The notes below the pieces were generated by a model. That model was given only the letters and a program-made list of their open reading frames with translations. It ran no database searches and was not told the origin of the DNA. Below are positions 5,805 to 12,945 of a stretch of 18,665 nt of DNA, piece by piece. The stretch's first letter is position 1. Each line of letters opens with the position of its first letter. The DNA lies in assembly GCA_026770585.1 (NCBI GenBank), contig MU646345.1:321178-339842 (forward strand), given 5' to 3'. The DNA is from Baffinella frigidus (lineage: Eukaryota > Cryptophyceae > Cryptomonadales > Baffinellaceae). Made by a program: the position numbers and the translations under genes.

Positions 5805-5892
5805 TCCTTTAGGTTCTTTTAACTCCCACCATAGGCGGACACCGAAACTTGTTCTGCAGGAAAGCCATGCTTCATTTCGGATCACATTCAAG
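5805..5892 (-). repeat. dispersed repeat R2, minus-strand copy
   Basis: TAGGTCCTTTAGGTTCTTTT, CATAGGCGGACACCG, GTTCTGCAGGAAAGCCATGC and GGATCACATTCA are the reverse complement of R2. It abuts the next R3 element, whose outer left arm is missing. Confidence 0.8.
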
Positions 5893-5899
5893 CCCCCCG

Positions 5900-6008
5900 G
5901 CTCATAGGAAACCGCCCCCCCTCCCAGGACCCTACAGTAGGCCTATGTCCATGGCCCTATGGTGGTCTTAGGGGCAGGGCGGTTTCTTATGAGCAAGGTA
6001 CCCCTGTA
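5900..6008. mobile_element. palindromic element R3, copy 2 (left end truncated)
   Basis: CTCATAGGAAACCGCC on the left pairs with GGCGGTTTCTTATGAG on the right. The core is AGGACCCTACAGTAGGCC. The right end is GCAAGGTACCCCTGTA. The left terminal 10 bp are replaced by R2-flank sequence. Confidence 0.9.
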
Positions 6009-6034
6009 AAGTCACTCCGGTCATCCTACACGGG
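6005..6034. repeat. short repeat shared with 12568-12598
   Basis: TGTAAAGTCACTCCG followed by a TCCTACACGGG block occurs here, directly after R3 copy 2, and again at 12568-12598, downstream of another R3 copy. This may be part of one older duplicated flank. Confidence 0.6.
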
Positions 6035-6119
6035 ACTGTATCCCCAACTCCTCAGAGCACTGGAGTTGCGCTGCGAAATTGAGTCGACTCCACTGGCGCG
6101 CCTTGAACCCTGCAGCCGA

Positions 6120-6246
6120 TACAGAGGTGCCTCGCTCATAAGAAACAGCCACCCCCTAGGACCCTACAGTTGCACCATGCCGAGGGCCCTATGGTGGTCC
6201 TAGGGGGGGGGGGGCGTTTTCTTATGAGCGAGGTACCTTGTCTGTA
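6120..6246. mobile_element. palindromic element R3, copy 3
   Basis: TA-CAGAGGTGCCTCGCTCATAA begins it, and TTATGAGCGAGGTACC with TTGTCTG-TA ends it. The core is CCTAGGACCCTACAGT ... GGGCCCTATGGTGGTCC. The right arm has a run of 12 G against five C on the left. Confidence 0.9.
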
Positions 6247-6265
6247 CATGATGAGCATCGGAAGC

Positions 6266-6377
6266 ATCGAGCTCACAAGGAACTGCCTCCCCCTAGGACC
6301 CTACAGTATGCCTATGCCTAGGGCCCTATGGTGGTCGTAGGAGGATGGGCGTTTCTTAGGAGCGAGGTACCCCTCTA
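6266..6377. mobile_element. palindromic element R3, copy 4 (diverged)
   Basis: The left arm is GCTCACAAGGAACTGCC and the right arm is GGCGTTTCTTAGGAGCGAGG followed by TACCCCTCTA. The core is the standard R3 core. It ends about 20 bp from the stop codon of the gene at 6399. Confidence 0.85.
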
Positions 6378-6398
6378 CCGGTTGTGAGGACGGTTGCG

Positions 6399-6918
6399 CT
6401 ACACATGAGATTGCCCAACGCAGATTGTGGCGCTGCCGTCGCTCAGGTGCCCCCCCCCAGGAGAAACCTTGAGCCTCTCGAGGAGCTGGGACACATCCTC
6501 CACCGACGGCATCTTCTTCCCTACATGATCTACATGGAGCATCTTGCACGAGAAATGGAACTGCTCCGGACTCCACGTCAACGACACTACAAAAGGACGA
6601 TGCACATCGAACTCTCCTCTCTCCGTGGATGAAGCGATCCTGACCCACGTGGCGCGCAGGTTGCCGTCGAGAGGCCTCCCTGGGTCAGCGACGAAGTACA
6701 GGGCATCCAGCCCTCCGTGCGAGAATCCGACCTTGCCTCCGACGTAATCCGCTGAGACGCTGAATGACAAGCCTCCGAAAAGAGTGAAGAGCGTAGGATG
6801 CGAGATGAACACCGTGTCGTCGTCCTGGTTGAGGGTGTAGGGTTTAGGGTGTAGGGTGTAGAGTTTAGGGTTCAGGATTCAGGGTTTAAGGTTTAGGCTT
6901 TAGGGTTTAGGGTTGAGG

Positions 6919-6963
<45 letters not shown>

Positions 6964-7001
6964 GGTTCAGGGTTCAGGGTTCAGGGTGTAGGGTGTAGGC
7001 T

Positions 7002-7039
<38 letters not shown>

Positions 7040-8309
7040 AGGTTGAGGGTTGAGGGTTGAAGGGTTGAGGGTTGAGGGTTGAGGGTTGAGGGTTTATGGT
7101 TTAGGATTTGGGGTTTAGGGTTGAGGGTGCAGGGTTCACATTGAGTGATGTGGACCATTGGTCCGTGATTCTGAGTGCCTTGCGGGTCAGCCACGAGGCA
7201 GAACGTTGTGCGATGTTGAGGGTGCTTCCGGCGGCGTACTCCAGCTGGGCTGCCGCACGGGAGAACATGCTGGCGCCGGCTCCCTCCTCCTTGGAACATT
7301 CAAAAGTGTACAACATTGCGATTTGCTCCAACGGTTTCATGTTCCCCACGTCAATGTCGTAAGTGCCCGACGCCACCCCCAAGTCCAGCAAATTGCGAAC
7401 GTGCGCCGCCTGCACCGTCCACTGCGGCGGCATTCCTCCGCTCAGATCCGCCGTGAACACCCCGATCGCCTCTGGAATCGCTCTCTGCCCGAAAAACGGC
7501 ATCGTCCTGCCTGCAGCTGGGGACCCCCCCCCATTGCCAGCAAGCCGCTGCGGTTGCACCCCGACCAGCGTGAGCTTGACTGCCCGCACCATGAGCAGCC
7601 ACTCCGGATTTCGCAGGCCAGGCGGCCCTGGCGCGCGGGTCAAGAAGCGCACCGTGATGGACCGCCCCACAACTTTGTCGAGCTCCCGGAAGGTCTCTCT
7701 GTGCGGCTCGCCTGCGTCCCTCACCACCGACTGGCAGAAGCTGTGGAAGTCGTCGCCGTCCCTAGACTCCAGGGACACCCGGATGTTGCCGCGCGCCTCC
7801 GCCGGTACCCAGTGTGTGAGCTCCTGGAAGGACAGGCTTTGGTGCGCGATCTTGCCGCTCTTCAACTCGATGGCGATCAGCCCGGCCCCCGCCTGCGTGG
7901 TGTAGGCTTGCTCCAACGCACCCGGCGCCATCAGCCTGCTCGTCTGTAATCGCTGCTCCCAATCGCTGTAATCGCTGCTCCCAATCGCTGTAATCGCTGC
8001 TCCCAATTGCTCTAGTCGCGCCTGCCGCACCGCGTGAACGACGTCTTTCAAGAGCTCCTCCTTCGCGCGACCGCGCAATGCCTTGGACCTGTACCCTGGC
8101 TGTCCCCTGTTCTGATCCACGCTGGGCGTCAGCAACTCCAGCGTGGTCCAAAGTGCGGTAGTGTTTGCGCGCTCGTTCTTCTTGCGTAGCGCGAGACCCT
8201 TCTTGCTCATGGAAGGACGCACCGCATCGGACGCCGTGCGTCCGCCCACTGCTGCCCGCTCATGAGCTGCCTTCTGCGACCAGGCACTGCCAGGCCCAGC
8301 AGAGAACAT
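6399..8309 (-). CDS. two-exon protein of unknown function (gene B), paralogous module with gene A
   Basis: Exon 1 runs 8309-7140 (390 codons) from the ATG MFSAGPGSAWSQ. The upstream in-frame start at 8354 is GTG, so I prefer 8309. Exon 2 runs 6824-6399 (141 codons plus TAG). The joint LN|DDDTVFISH is phase 0 on both sides of a 315-nt intron (CAAT|GTGAAC ... CAACCAG|GAC). Residues about 100-122 come from a 22-bp tandem repeat. Residues about 122-240 are the 119-residue module shared with gene A (LMAPGALEQAYTTQAG ... RNPEWLLM). The rest (GVFTADLSGG, YDIDVGNM, then exon 2 FGGLSFSVSADYVGGKVGF) has no family I recognise. I see no signal peptide or membrane segment. The total is about 531 aa. A donor before VNPAPSTLNPKS is likely because that tail is heptamer translation. 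The frame is long and the protein looks real; function is unknown. Confidence 0.72.
6825..7139 (-). repeat. telomere-like heptamer array acting as the intron of gene B
   Basis: On the plus strand about 300 bp of TTGAGGG (dominant), TTCAGGG, TGTAGGG and TTTAGGG heptamers fill the gap between two coding exons. On the coding strand it starts GTGAACCCTGCACCC and ends CCCTACACCCTCAACCAG. The length of 315 nt is a multiple of three and both edges are phase 0. CCCTAAAC-type words resemble branch-point consensus, which is an inference. Confidence 0.7.
7591..7947 (-). repeat. 357-bp coding module duplicated from or to 3059-3415
   Basis: The 357 bases align with 3059-3415 without a gap, with 26 mismatches by my count (92.7%). 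Similarity drops sharply at both ends: at CTCAT|G on the 3' side and at the 22-bp repeat on the 5' side. Many changes are silent or conservative (QDLARWIPVE against QELTHWVPAE), which suggests purifying selection after duplication. Confidence 0.9.
7944..8009 (-). repeat. three tandem 22-bp units inside coding sequence
   Basis: Units at 7944-7965, 7966-7987 and 7988-8009 each begin CTGTAATCGCTGCTCCCAAT on the plus strand. Because 22 is not a multiple of three, each unit is read in a different frame (QLGAAIT, AIGSSDYS, DWEQRLQ). Three units (66 bp) restore the frame. Confidence 0.9.
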
Positions 8310-8420
8310 TTTCTCCCTTTCTGGGCACGCTACGCCTTCCCGGCACGCTACCACCCTGACAGATTCAACGCGCCTTATCCAAAAATCAGAGTGGGGTGCA
8401 ATTGTTAAAAAAACAATTCA

Positions 8421-8439
8421 TGGTCAAAGCACACAAACC
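8421..8439 (-). promoter_or_regulatory. conserved upstream element, gene B copy
   Basis: TGGTCAAAGCACACAAACC lies about 112-130 bp upstream of the ATG at 8309, matching 3899-3917 upstream of gene A at 17 of 19 positions. The strand is given as that of the gene. Confidence 0.4.
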
Positions 8440-8575
8440 TTTGGAACCTTGGTGAGGTATTCGTGATTGAAGCTCTTAAACTTCAACCATGGGATACCAT
8501 GAGCCTCATTAAGGCTGACTTGGGTTCGGTGTGTGTGGCGAGTGCGATCCTTTTGGGTTAACTCAAAACACCCCA

Positions 8576-8729
8576 AGAGAGCCACCCTTTACCCCCTCTT
8601 CACGAGCCTCTGCACTGGAGAGCTAAACGCGATCCGAAAGCAAAAATGCTTTCTCTGCAGTCCTTTCCACGGAAGGGCGTGTCGTTGGCGTATGTTGGGA
8701 GCATTTAAAACCTAAAGGACCTAAAGGAT
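8576..8729 (+). repeat. dispersed repeat R1, copy c
   Basis: GAGAGCCACCCTTTACCCCC through AACCTAAAGGACCTAAAGGA matches copy b at 4290. A partial 3' unit follows (GCGTTGGCATATGTTGGGAG and on, 8738-8780). Confidence 0.85.
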
Positions 8730-8779
8730 GGTTCTGAAGCGTTGGCATATGTTGGGAGCATTTAAAACCTAAAGGACCT

Positions 8780-8947
8780 ATGTGATCCGAAAGGAAGCAT
8801 GGCTTTTCTGCAGAACCAGCTCCGGTGTCCGCCTATGTTGGGAGCTCGAAGAACCTAAAGGACCTAAAGGCTCCTAAGGTCCTTTAGAACAATTTCCGGT
8901 GTCCGCCTATGTTGGAAGCTCGAAGAACCTTAAGGACCTAAAGGACC
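8780..8947 (+). repeat. dispersed repeat R2, two consecutive copies
   Basis: 8780-8870 has GTGATCCGAAAGGAAGC, CTGCAGAACCAGC and GTCCGCCTATGTTGGGAGCT. 8885-8947 repeats TTTCCGGTGTCCGCCTATG and GAAGCTCGAAGAACC. A weaker third fragment (GTTCCAGTGGCCGCCTATGG) lies at about 9004-9024. Confidence 0.8.
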
Positions 8948-9087
8948 TTCTGAGCTGCAGGGGGGTCCTCGAGTCTTGAAACAGAGCAGAGACATCCTGC
9001 AGAGTTCCAGTGGCCGCCTATGGAGGCAGTTCTGAGCACCTAACGGATCTGAAGATATCGCTGCTTTGTCACCGGGGGGGGTCCTGT

Positions 9088-9187
9088 AGGTCCTTTAGGT
9101 TTTAAATTCTCCCAACATATGCCAACGACACGCCCTTCCGTAGAAAGGACTGCAAAGAAAGCATTTTTGCTTTCGGATCGCGTTTAG
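9088..9187 (-). repeat. dispersed repeat R1, minus-strand copy d
   Basis: TAGGTCCTTTAGGTTTTAAA, CCCAACATATGCCAACGACA, GCATTTTTGCTTTCGGATCG and CGTTTA are the reverse complement of R1. The 102-codon open frame across it (9095-9403) is translated repeat. Confidence 0.85.
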
Positions 9188-9322
9188 GGTTGGTCGGTCT
9201 CCCGACAACAAAATTGGATAGACTCTTCTGCATGTTGAAAGGCTCCTTAGTTTTGCAAAGCAACTGAATATACACTTTTGTGGGCAAATCGTCATTTTGC
9301 GCTCCTCCATAAGAGGCCTTCC
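9188..9322. other. non-coding stretch
   Basis: TTGGTCGGTCTCCCGACAAC followed by TTGGATAGACTCTTC resembles 9897-9975 (TTGGTCTTCCGAAAACGCAA, TTGGATATATCCAA, GACTCTTCGATG). I see no gene. Confidence 0.4.
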
Positions 9323-9725
9323 GATGTCGATGGTGCTGGTTCGCATGTGAAGATCAAAGAGCCCTTCGCCGCGAGAACGCTGTGGAGCAGAAAAGTGGCC
9401 CAAGGCATACCAATTTCTCTCTCTCTCTCTCTCTCTCCATCTCTCCCTCTCTCTTTCTCTCTCTCCTTTTCACTCTCTGTCCAGAAACCCTCAACCCTAA
9501 ATCCTAAACCCTAAACCCTAAACCCTAAACCCTAAACCCTAAACCCTAAACCCTAAACCCTAAACCCTAAACCCCAACCCCCAAACCCCAAACTCTAAAC
9601 CCTAAACCCTCAACCTTAAACCTTAAACCTTAAACCTTAAAACCTGAACCCTAAACCCTAAACCCTAAACCCAAACTCTAAACTCTAAACTCTTAACCCT
9701 TAACCCTTAACCCTTGACCCTTAAT
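9323..9725. repeat. block A: 80-bp unit, CT tract, CCCTAAA array (first copy)
   Basis: GATGGTGCTGGTTCGCATGTG and AACGCTGTGGAGCAGAAA ... GTGGCC are followed by a CT microsatellite (9416-9478) and a CCCTAAA array (9484-9725). The array's best part (about 9495-9570) has ten or more near-exact heptamers. The same order recurs at 10240-10742. Confidence 0.85.
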
Positions 9726-9746
9726 CTAGTCAATCTAGGACCCATG

Positions 9747-9890
9747 CCAGGTCATCAGGTGGAATTTCAGTTTTAAGTCTTGTTGTTAATTTGAAACCGC
9801 GCGGACGTGGAAAGGATTGTTTTTGCTGAAGCGTGGACGTGCAAAGGACGAACCGTCGCATGTCAACGGGTCAGTACGTATCATTTGTAC
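9747..9890 (+). mobile_element. TIR element R6, copy 1 (right end missing)
   Basis: It starts CCAGGTCATCAGGTGGAATT, then TTTAAGTCTTG, GCGGACGTGGAAAGGA and AAGGACGAACCGTCGCATGT ... GGTCAGTACGTA. It matches the minus strand of 17601-17791 along its length, but the right terminal repeat is lost at a G run (9892-9899). Confidence 0.7.
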
Positions 9891-9949
9891 GGGGGGGGTT
9901 GGTCTTCCGAAAACGCAATTGGATATATCCAATTTTGTTCGCGCTCGCT

Positions 9950-9980
9950 CATCGAAGAGTCTATAATAGACTCTTCGATG
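9950..9980. repeat. perfect 14-bp inverted repeat
   Basis: CATCGAAGAGTCTA (9950-9963) and TAGACTCTTCGATG (9967-9980) are exact reverse complements around TAA. A second palindrome, ATTGGATATATCCAAT, lies just upstream (9919-9934). Confidence 0.88.
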
Positions 9981-10029
9981 AATCCTAAACGACGCTAAAC
10001 CCTCAACCTTAACCCCTAAACCATAAACC

Positions 10030-10165
10030 ATAAACCACTCACACACACACACATTTTTTTTGTCACTAAGCTGTAAATACTACCTAAATCGTCAACCATC
10101 AACCCCAACCCCAACCCCAACCCCAACTCCGACCCAAGTCCCGCAATCCTACACCCTGGACCCTG
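10030..10165. repeat. block B: CA-rich unit, first copy
   Basis: A CACACA run, GTCACTA, AATACTACC, AAATCGTCAA and the CCCAAGTCC ... ACCCTGGACCCTGAACCC order match 10740-10835. With blocks A (9323) and A' (10240) this gives the order A-B-A'-B'. Confidence 0.7.
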
Positions 10166-10239
10166 AACCCTCTCTCTCTCTCTCCTACACACGCTGTCTA
10201 TAAAACCTAAACCCTATACCCCCCAAACACCGCCGGCGG

Positions 10240-10742
10240 TGGTGTGGATGGTGCTGGTGCTCATGTGAAGATCGCGGAGCGTTTGCCACGAGCACGCTGT
10301 GGAGCAGAAACGTGGCCAAAGGCAAAAGTGGCCAAAGGCAAACCAGTTCCTCTCTCTCTCTCCATCTCTCCCGCTGTATTTCTCTCTCTCTCTCTCTCTC
10401 TCTCTCGTTCAGTCGATGTCCCCAAACCCCAAACCCTTATCCTGAACCCTGAATACAGAACCCTAAAACCTACACCCTGCACGATACATCATGAACTCTA
10501 AACCCTAAACTCTAAACCCGAAACACTAAACACTAAACACTAAACACTAAACACTTAACACTAAACACTAAACACTAAACACTAAACACTAAACACTACA
10601 CCCGGAGCCTTAAACCCTAAAACCTAAACCCTAAACCCTAAAACCTAAACACTAAACCCCAACCACCAAACACTACACCCGAAACCCTAAACCCTAATCC
10701 CCAAACCCTCAACCCTCAACCCTCAACCCTCAACCCTAGACC
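10240..10742. repeat. block A': 80-bp unit, CT tract, CCCTAAA/CACTAAA array (second copy)
   Basis: GGTGTGGATGGTGCTGGTGC, CACGCTGTGGAGCAGAAACG and GTGGCCAAAGGCAAA (doubled here) precede a CT tract (about 10350-10408) and a heptamer array (10419-10742). Within the array, 10520-10600 is dominated by the variant CACTAAA. Confidence 0.85.
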
Positions 10743-10835
10743 CTCACACAAACAAACACACAGTCTGTCACTAGACCGTCAATACTACCAAAAACGTCAA
10801 ACATAAAGACCACCCCCAAGTCCCTGAACCCTGGG
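10740..10835. repeat. block B': CA-rich unit, second copy
   Basis: CTCACACAAACAAACACACA, GTCACTAGACCGTCAATACT, AAAACGTCAA and CCCCCAAGTCCCTGAACCC parallel block B at 10030. The spacing to B (about 709 bp) differs from A to A' (about 918 bp), so the duplication has since changed length. Confidence 0.7.
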
Positions 10836-10837
10836 AC

Positions 10838-10885
10838 TTACTACACAAATGATCCACTGTGTAGTAATTTTCGCTGCAGATAAGC
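10838..10885. mobile_element. hairpin element family R5, short copy
   Basis: TTACTACACA (10838-10847) and TGTGTAGTAA (10858-10867) are exact reverse complements. The right side continues TTTTCGCTGCAG as in other R5 copies, but the left outer arm is lost. Confidence 0.7.
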
Positions 10886-10889
10886 AGAC

Positions 10890-11009
10890 CGGCTTCTGGC
10901 GATTTGATGGGTTCAATTTTCGTTGCCATTTGGTGGTGGATTCAGGGGAGGCGACGTTGTTCCCGGATTAAAGCAAAATCGAAAAGCTGCTGGCAGTTGC
11001 CTCACACCC
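10890..11009. other. non-coding stretch
   Basis: No open frame of note and no copy of the named repeat families. It includes a TTCGTTGCCATTTGG stretch reminiscent of an R5 end. Confidence 0.4.
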
Positions 11010-11086
11010 TATACCCCCAACAGGTCCTAGGCAGGTCCTAGGGCCCTACGGTAGGGCGTATGCACCCACTCGCCACTTGAGGGATA
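11010..11086. mobile_element. palindromic element R4, copy 2 (left end diverged)
   Basis: The core AGGCAGGTCCTAGGGCCCTA and CGGTAGGGCGTATGC with right end GCCACTTGAGGGATA matches R4. The left end is only TATACCCCC, so about 25 bp of the left arm is missing. Confidence 0.75.
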
Positions 11087-11193
11087 CGTATACGGCGGCC
11101 GTGTCGGTATTAACAAAGGTCTCGCGCAGTTGCAGCGCGGCGGGGAGACCACCTTTTTCTGTTCCTCACTTGCTGTTACACACTCTGCTGTTG

Positions 11194-11289
11194 CAGGGGT
11201 ACCTCGCTCATAAGAAACCGCACTTCAGTAGGACCCTACAGTAGGACCATGCCTAGGGCCATACGGTGGTCCTAGGGGGGGGGGGGGGT
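11194..11289. mobile_element. palindromic element R3, copy 5 (right arm lost at a G run)
   Basis: CAGGGGTACCTCGCTCATAA with GAAACCGC is an intact left end. The core is AGGACCCTACAGTAGGACC. After GGTCCTAGG there are 13 G, then unrelated sequence. The break at the G run matches the R6 break at 9892. Confidence 0.85.
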
Positions 11290-11356
11290 CGAACAACCCT
11301 TAAGCGATAAGACTGAATTGACCGAATATGAATATCCTCATGAGACAAACCTCTGG

Positions 11357-11357
<1 letters not shown>

Positions 11358-11405
<48 letters not shown>
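11358..11405. repeat. (CA)n microsatellite
   Basis: Twenty-four perfect CA dinucleotides. Sequence on either side (11290-11357, 11406-11605) shows no gene. The best open frame (11253-11486, minus) is carried by the CA run. Confidence 0.98.
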
Positions 11406-11410
<5 letters not shown>

Positions 11411-11605
11411 TCATCAAAAAATTGAAACTGGCTGGGGGGTGGAGTGTACACATACACCAGTTTGTTTCAGATATTCTTGAGATCATTCAGGATGCAGGTT
11501 CAAAGGTTTAGCTTGGTTCCGGGCGTCAGGATCGAGGTGCCAAGCTTTAGGAGTGACGTTCCAAGCTTTCAGTGGCAAGGTTTCCGCACCTGGACACCAA
11601 GGATC

Positions 11606-11734
11606 TACAGGTGTAACTCGCTCATAAGAAACTGCCTCCCCCGAGGACCCTACAGTACATGTAGGACTATGCCTAGGGCCCTATGGTGGCCCTAGGGGGG
11701 GGGGGCAGTTTCTTATGAGCGAGGTACCCCTGTA
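11606..11734. mobile_element. palindromic element R3, copy 6
   Basis: TA-CAGGTGTAACTCGCTCATAA to TTATGAGCGAGGTACCCCTG-TA. The core has an extra ACATGTAGG. It has both ends and flanking TA. Confidence 0.92.
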
Positions 11735-11790
11735 CCGTAGGCAACACACTGTATGCTCAACGACCCAGACATTTGCTGGTTGAGAGAGAG

Positions 11791-11856
11791 ATTTGCAGAA
11801 CCAGTTCCGGTGTCCGCCTATGTTGGGAGCTCGAAGAACCTCAAGGACCTCAAGGC
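11791..11856 (+). repeat. dispersed repeat R2, partial copy
   Basis: TTTGCAGAACCAGTTCCGGT, GTCCGCCTATGTTGGGAGCT and CGAAGAACCTCAAGGACC match R2. Sequence from 11857 to 11985 is unique in the window and shows no clear gene. Confidence 0.8.
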
Positions 11857-11985
11857 TCGATAGAGGCAGCGGTAAATGTACCTCGACTACAAGGCACCAG
11901 CCCCCTCGTTGGACCACCACAGGGCTATGATATTTATTTTTTCATCGAATTGGAAAAAATCGTTGTCCAAGGCATCGACCTGCTG

Positions 11986-12106
11986 TACAGGGGTACCTCG
12001 CTCATAAGAAAGCGCCTCCTCCTGGGACCCTACAGTAGGCCTATGCCTAGGGCTCTACGGTGGTCCTAGGGGGGGGGCAGTTTCTTATGCGCGAGGTATT
12101 CCTGTA
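11986..12106. mobile_element. palindromic element R3, copy 7
   Basis: TA-CAGGGGTACCTCGCTCATAA to TTATGCGCGAGGTATTCCTG-TA with the standard core CTACAGTAGGCCTATGCC. Confidence 0.93.
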
Positions 12107-12155
12107 GGGTCCTGCGGGGGGAGGCGTTGTCTGGCATGTACACTCGCGACACACC

Positions 12156-12259
12156 TATCCCTTAAGTGACCAACGGGCGAATCATCGCCCTAACTCGCCC
12201 TAGGCAGGTCCTAGGGCCCTACTGTAGGGCGTATGGGCCTACTGGTCACTTAAGGGATA
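12156..12259. mobile_element. palindromic element R4, copy 3 (best preserved)
   Basis: TATCCCTTAAGTGACCAACG at the left pairs with TGGTCACTTAAGGGATA at the right. The centre is CCTAGGCAGGTCCTAGGGCC and CTACTGTAGGGCGTATGGG. TA bases at both ends fit a TA duplication. Confidence 0.92.
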
Positions 12260-12379
12260 TTTACAGCCCTGCATACTTACCCTTCACTCGTGCCTCCAGC
12301 ACCATCCTTACACCCCCGCCTCACATATCCTCTGGCGAGCAGCGTGTTACGATCCTACGTAGGACTGCACGTGGGAGCC

Positions 12380-12500
12380 TACAGGGGTACCTCGCGCATA
12401 AGAAAGAGCCTCCCCCTAGGACCCTACAGTAGGCCTATGCCTAGGGCCTTATGGTGGTCCTATGGGGGGGGCAGTTTCTTATGAGCGAGGTACCCCTGTA
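12380..12500. mobile_element. palindromic element R3, copy 8
   Basis: TA-CAGGGGTACCTCGCGCATAA to TTATGAGCGAGGTACCCCTG-TA with the standard core. It is flanked by TA on both sides. Confidence 0.93.
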
Positions 12501-12598
12501 CGACCTGCTGGGGGTCAAATATGACCCGCTCGCCACCGGGACCATCCTTACATGTACAGCCCCACTTTGTAAAGTCACTCCGACTACTCCTACACGGG

Positions 12599-12611
12599 CT
12601 CTCTCTCTCTC

Positions 12612-12647
<36 letters not shown>
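12599..12647. repeat. (CT)n microsatellite before a possible acceptor
   Basis: About 49 bp of CT with one CTCG interruption, followed by CCCGCCCCCAG. It could serve as a polypyrimidine tract. Confidence 0.95.
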
Positions 12648-12657
12648 CCGCCCCCAG

Positions 12658-12766
12658 ATCACATGGCGTCAAGCACGAGGCGCACAACCCCCGCATCCAG
12701 CGCCCCGACGCGCGACGTCGCGCCCAGCCGCTCATGGTGCCCCATGGCAAACGCCACGCAACCTGA
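12658..12766 (+). CDS. candidate exon after a CT-rich acceptor
   Basis: After CCCGCCCCCAG a frame starting at 12659 reads SHGVKHEAHNPRIQRP and ends PHGKRHAT with a TGA at 12764-12766. The base composition is GC-rich and unlike the repeats around it. It lies between R3 copy 8 and R4 copy 4 with no visible partner exons. It could be a stranded last exon, an exon fragment carried with the repeats, or chance. Confidence 0.25.
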
Positions 12767-12777
12767 GGTTCAGGGGT

Positions 12778-12882
12778 TATCCCATAAGTGGCCATGCCCA
12801 CAAATTTGAGGGCCTAGAGGTCCTAGGCAGGCCCTAGGGCCCTACCGTAGGGCATATGAGCCTACTGGGCACTTAAGGGATA
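12778..12882. mobile_element. palindromic element R4, copy 4
   Basis: TATCCCATAAGTGGCCATGC at the left, GGGCACTTAAGGGATA at the right, centre CCTAGGCAGGCCCTAGGGCC and CTACCGTAGGGCATATG. Confidence 0.9.
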
Positions 12883-12886
12883 GTTC

Positions 12887-12945
12887 AGGGTTTGGGGCTT
12901 AGGTTTCACGGTTTAGGGCGTAGGGTTTGGGGGTTGGGGGTTTAG
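12887..12945. repeat. heptamer array, left part (interrupted by a foldback element)
   Basis: GGGTTTGGGGCTTAGG, TTTAGGGCGTAGGG and GGGGGTTTAG forms. The same type of array resumes at 13480. Confidence 0.8.

Noticed and set aside
6829-7135. CRISPR-like direct repeats
   Set aside because: The units are contiguous heptamers with no unique spacers, and there are no cas-like genes; this is a telomere-type repeat.
7158-7949. 263-codon open frame, plus strand, across gene B
   Set aside because: Antisense shadow in GC-rich coding DNA; the minus frame is longer and joins to exon 2.
11681-12069. Frames containing RGTSLIRN-type peptides
   Set aside because: The peptide is the translated end of R3 elements and appears at every R3 copy on both strands.
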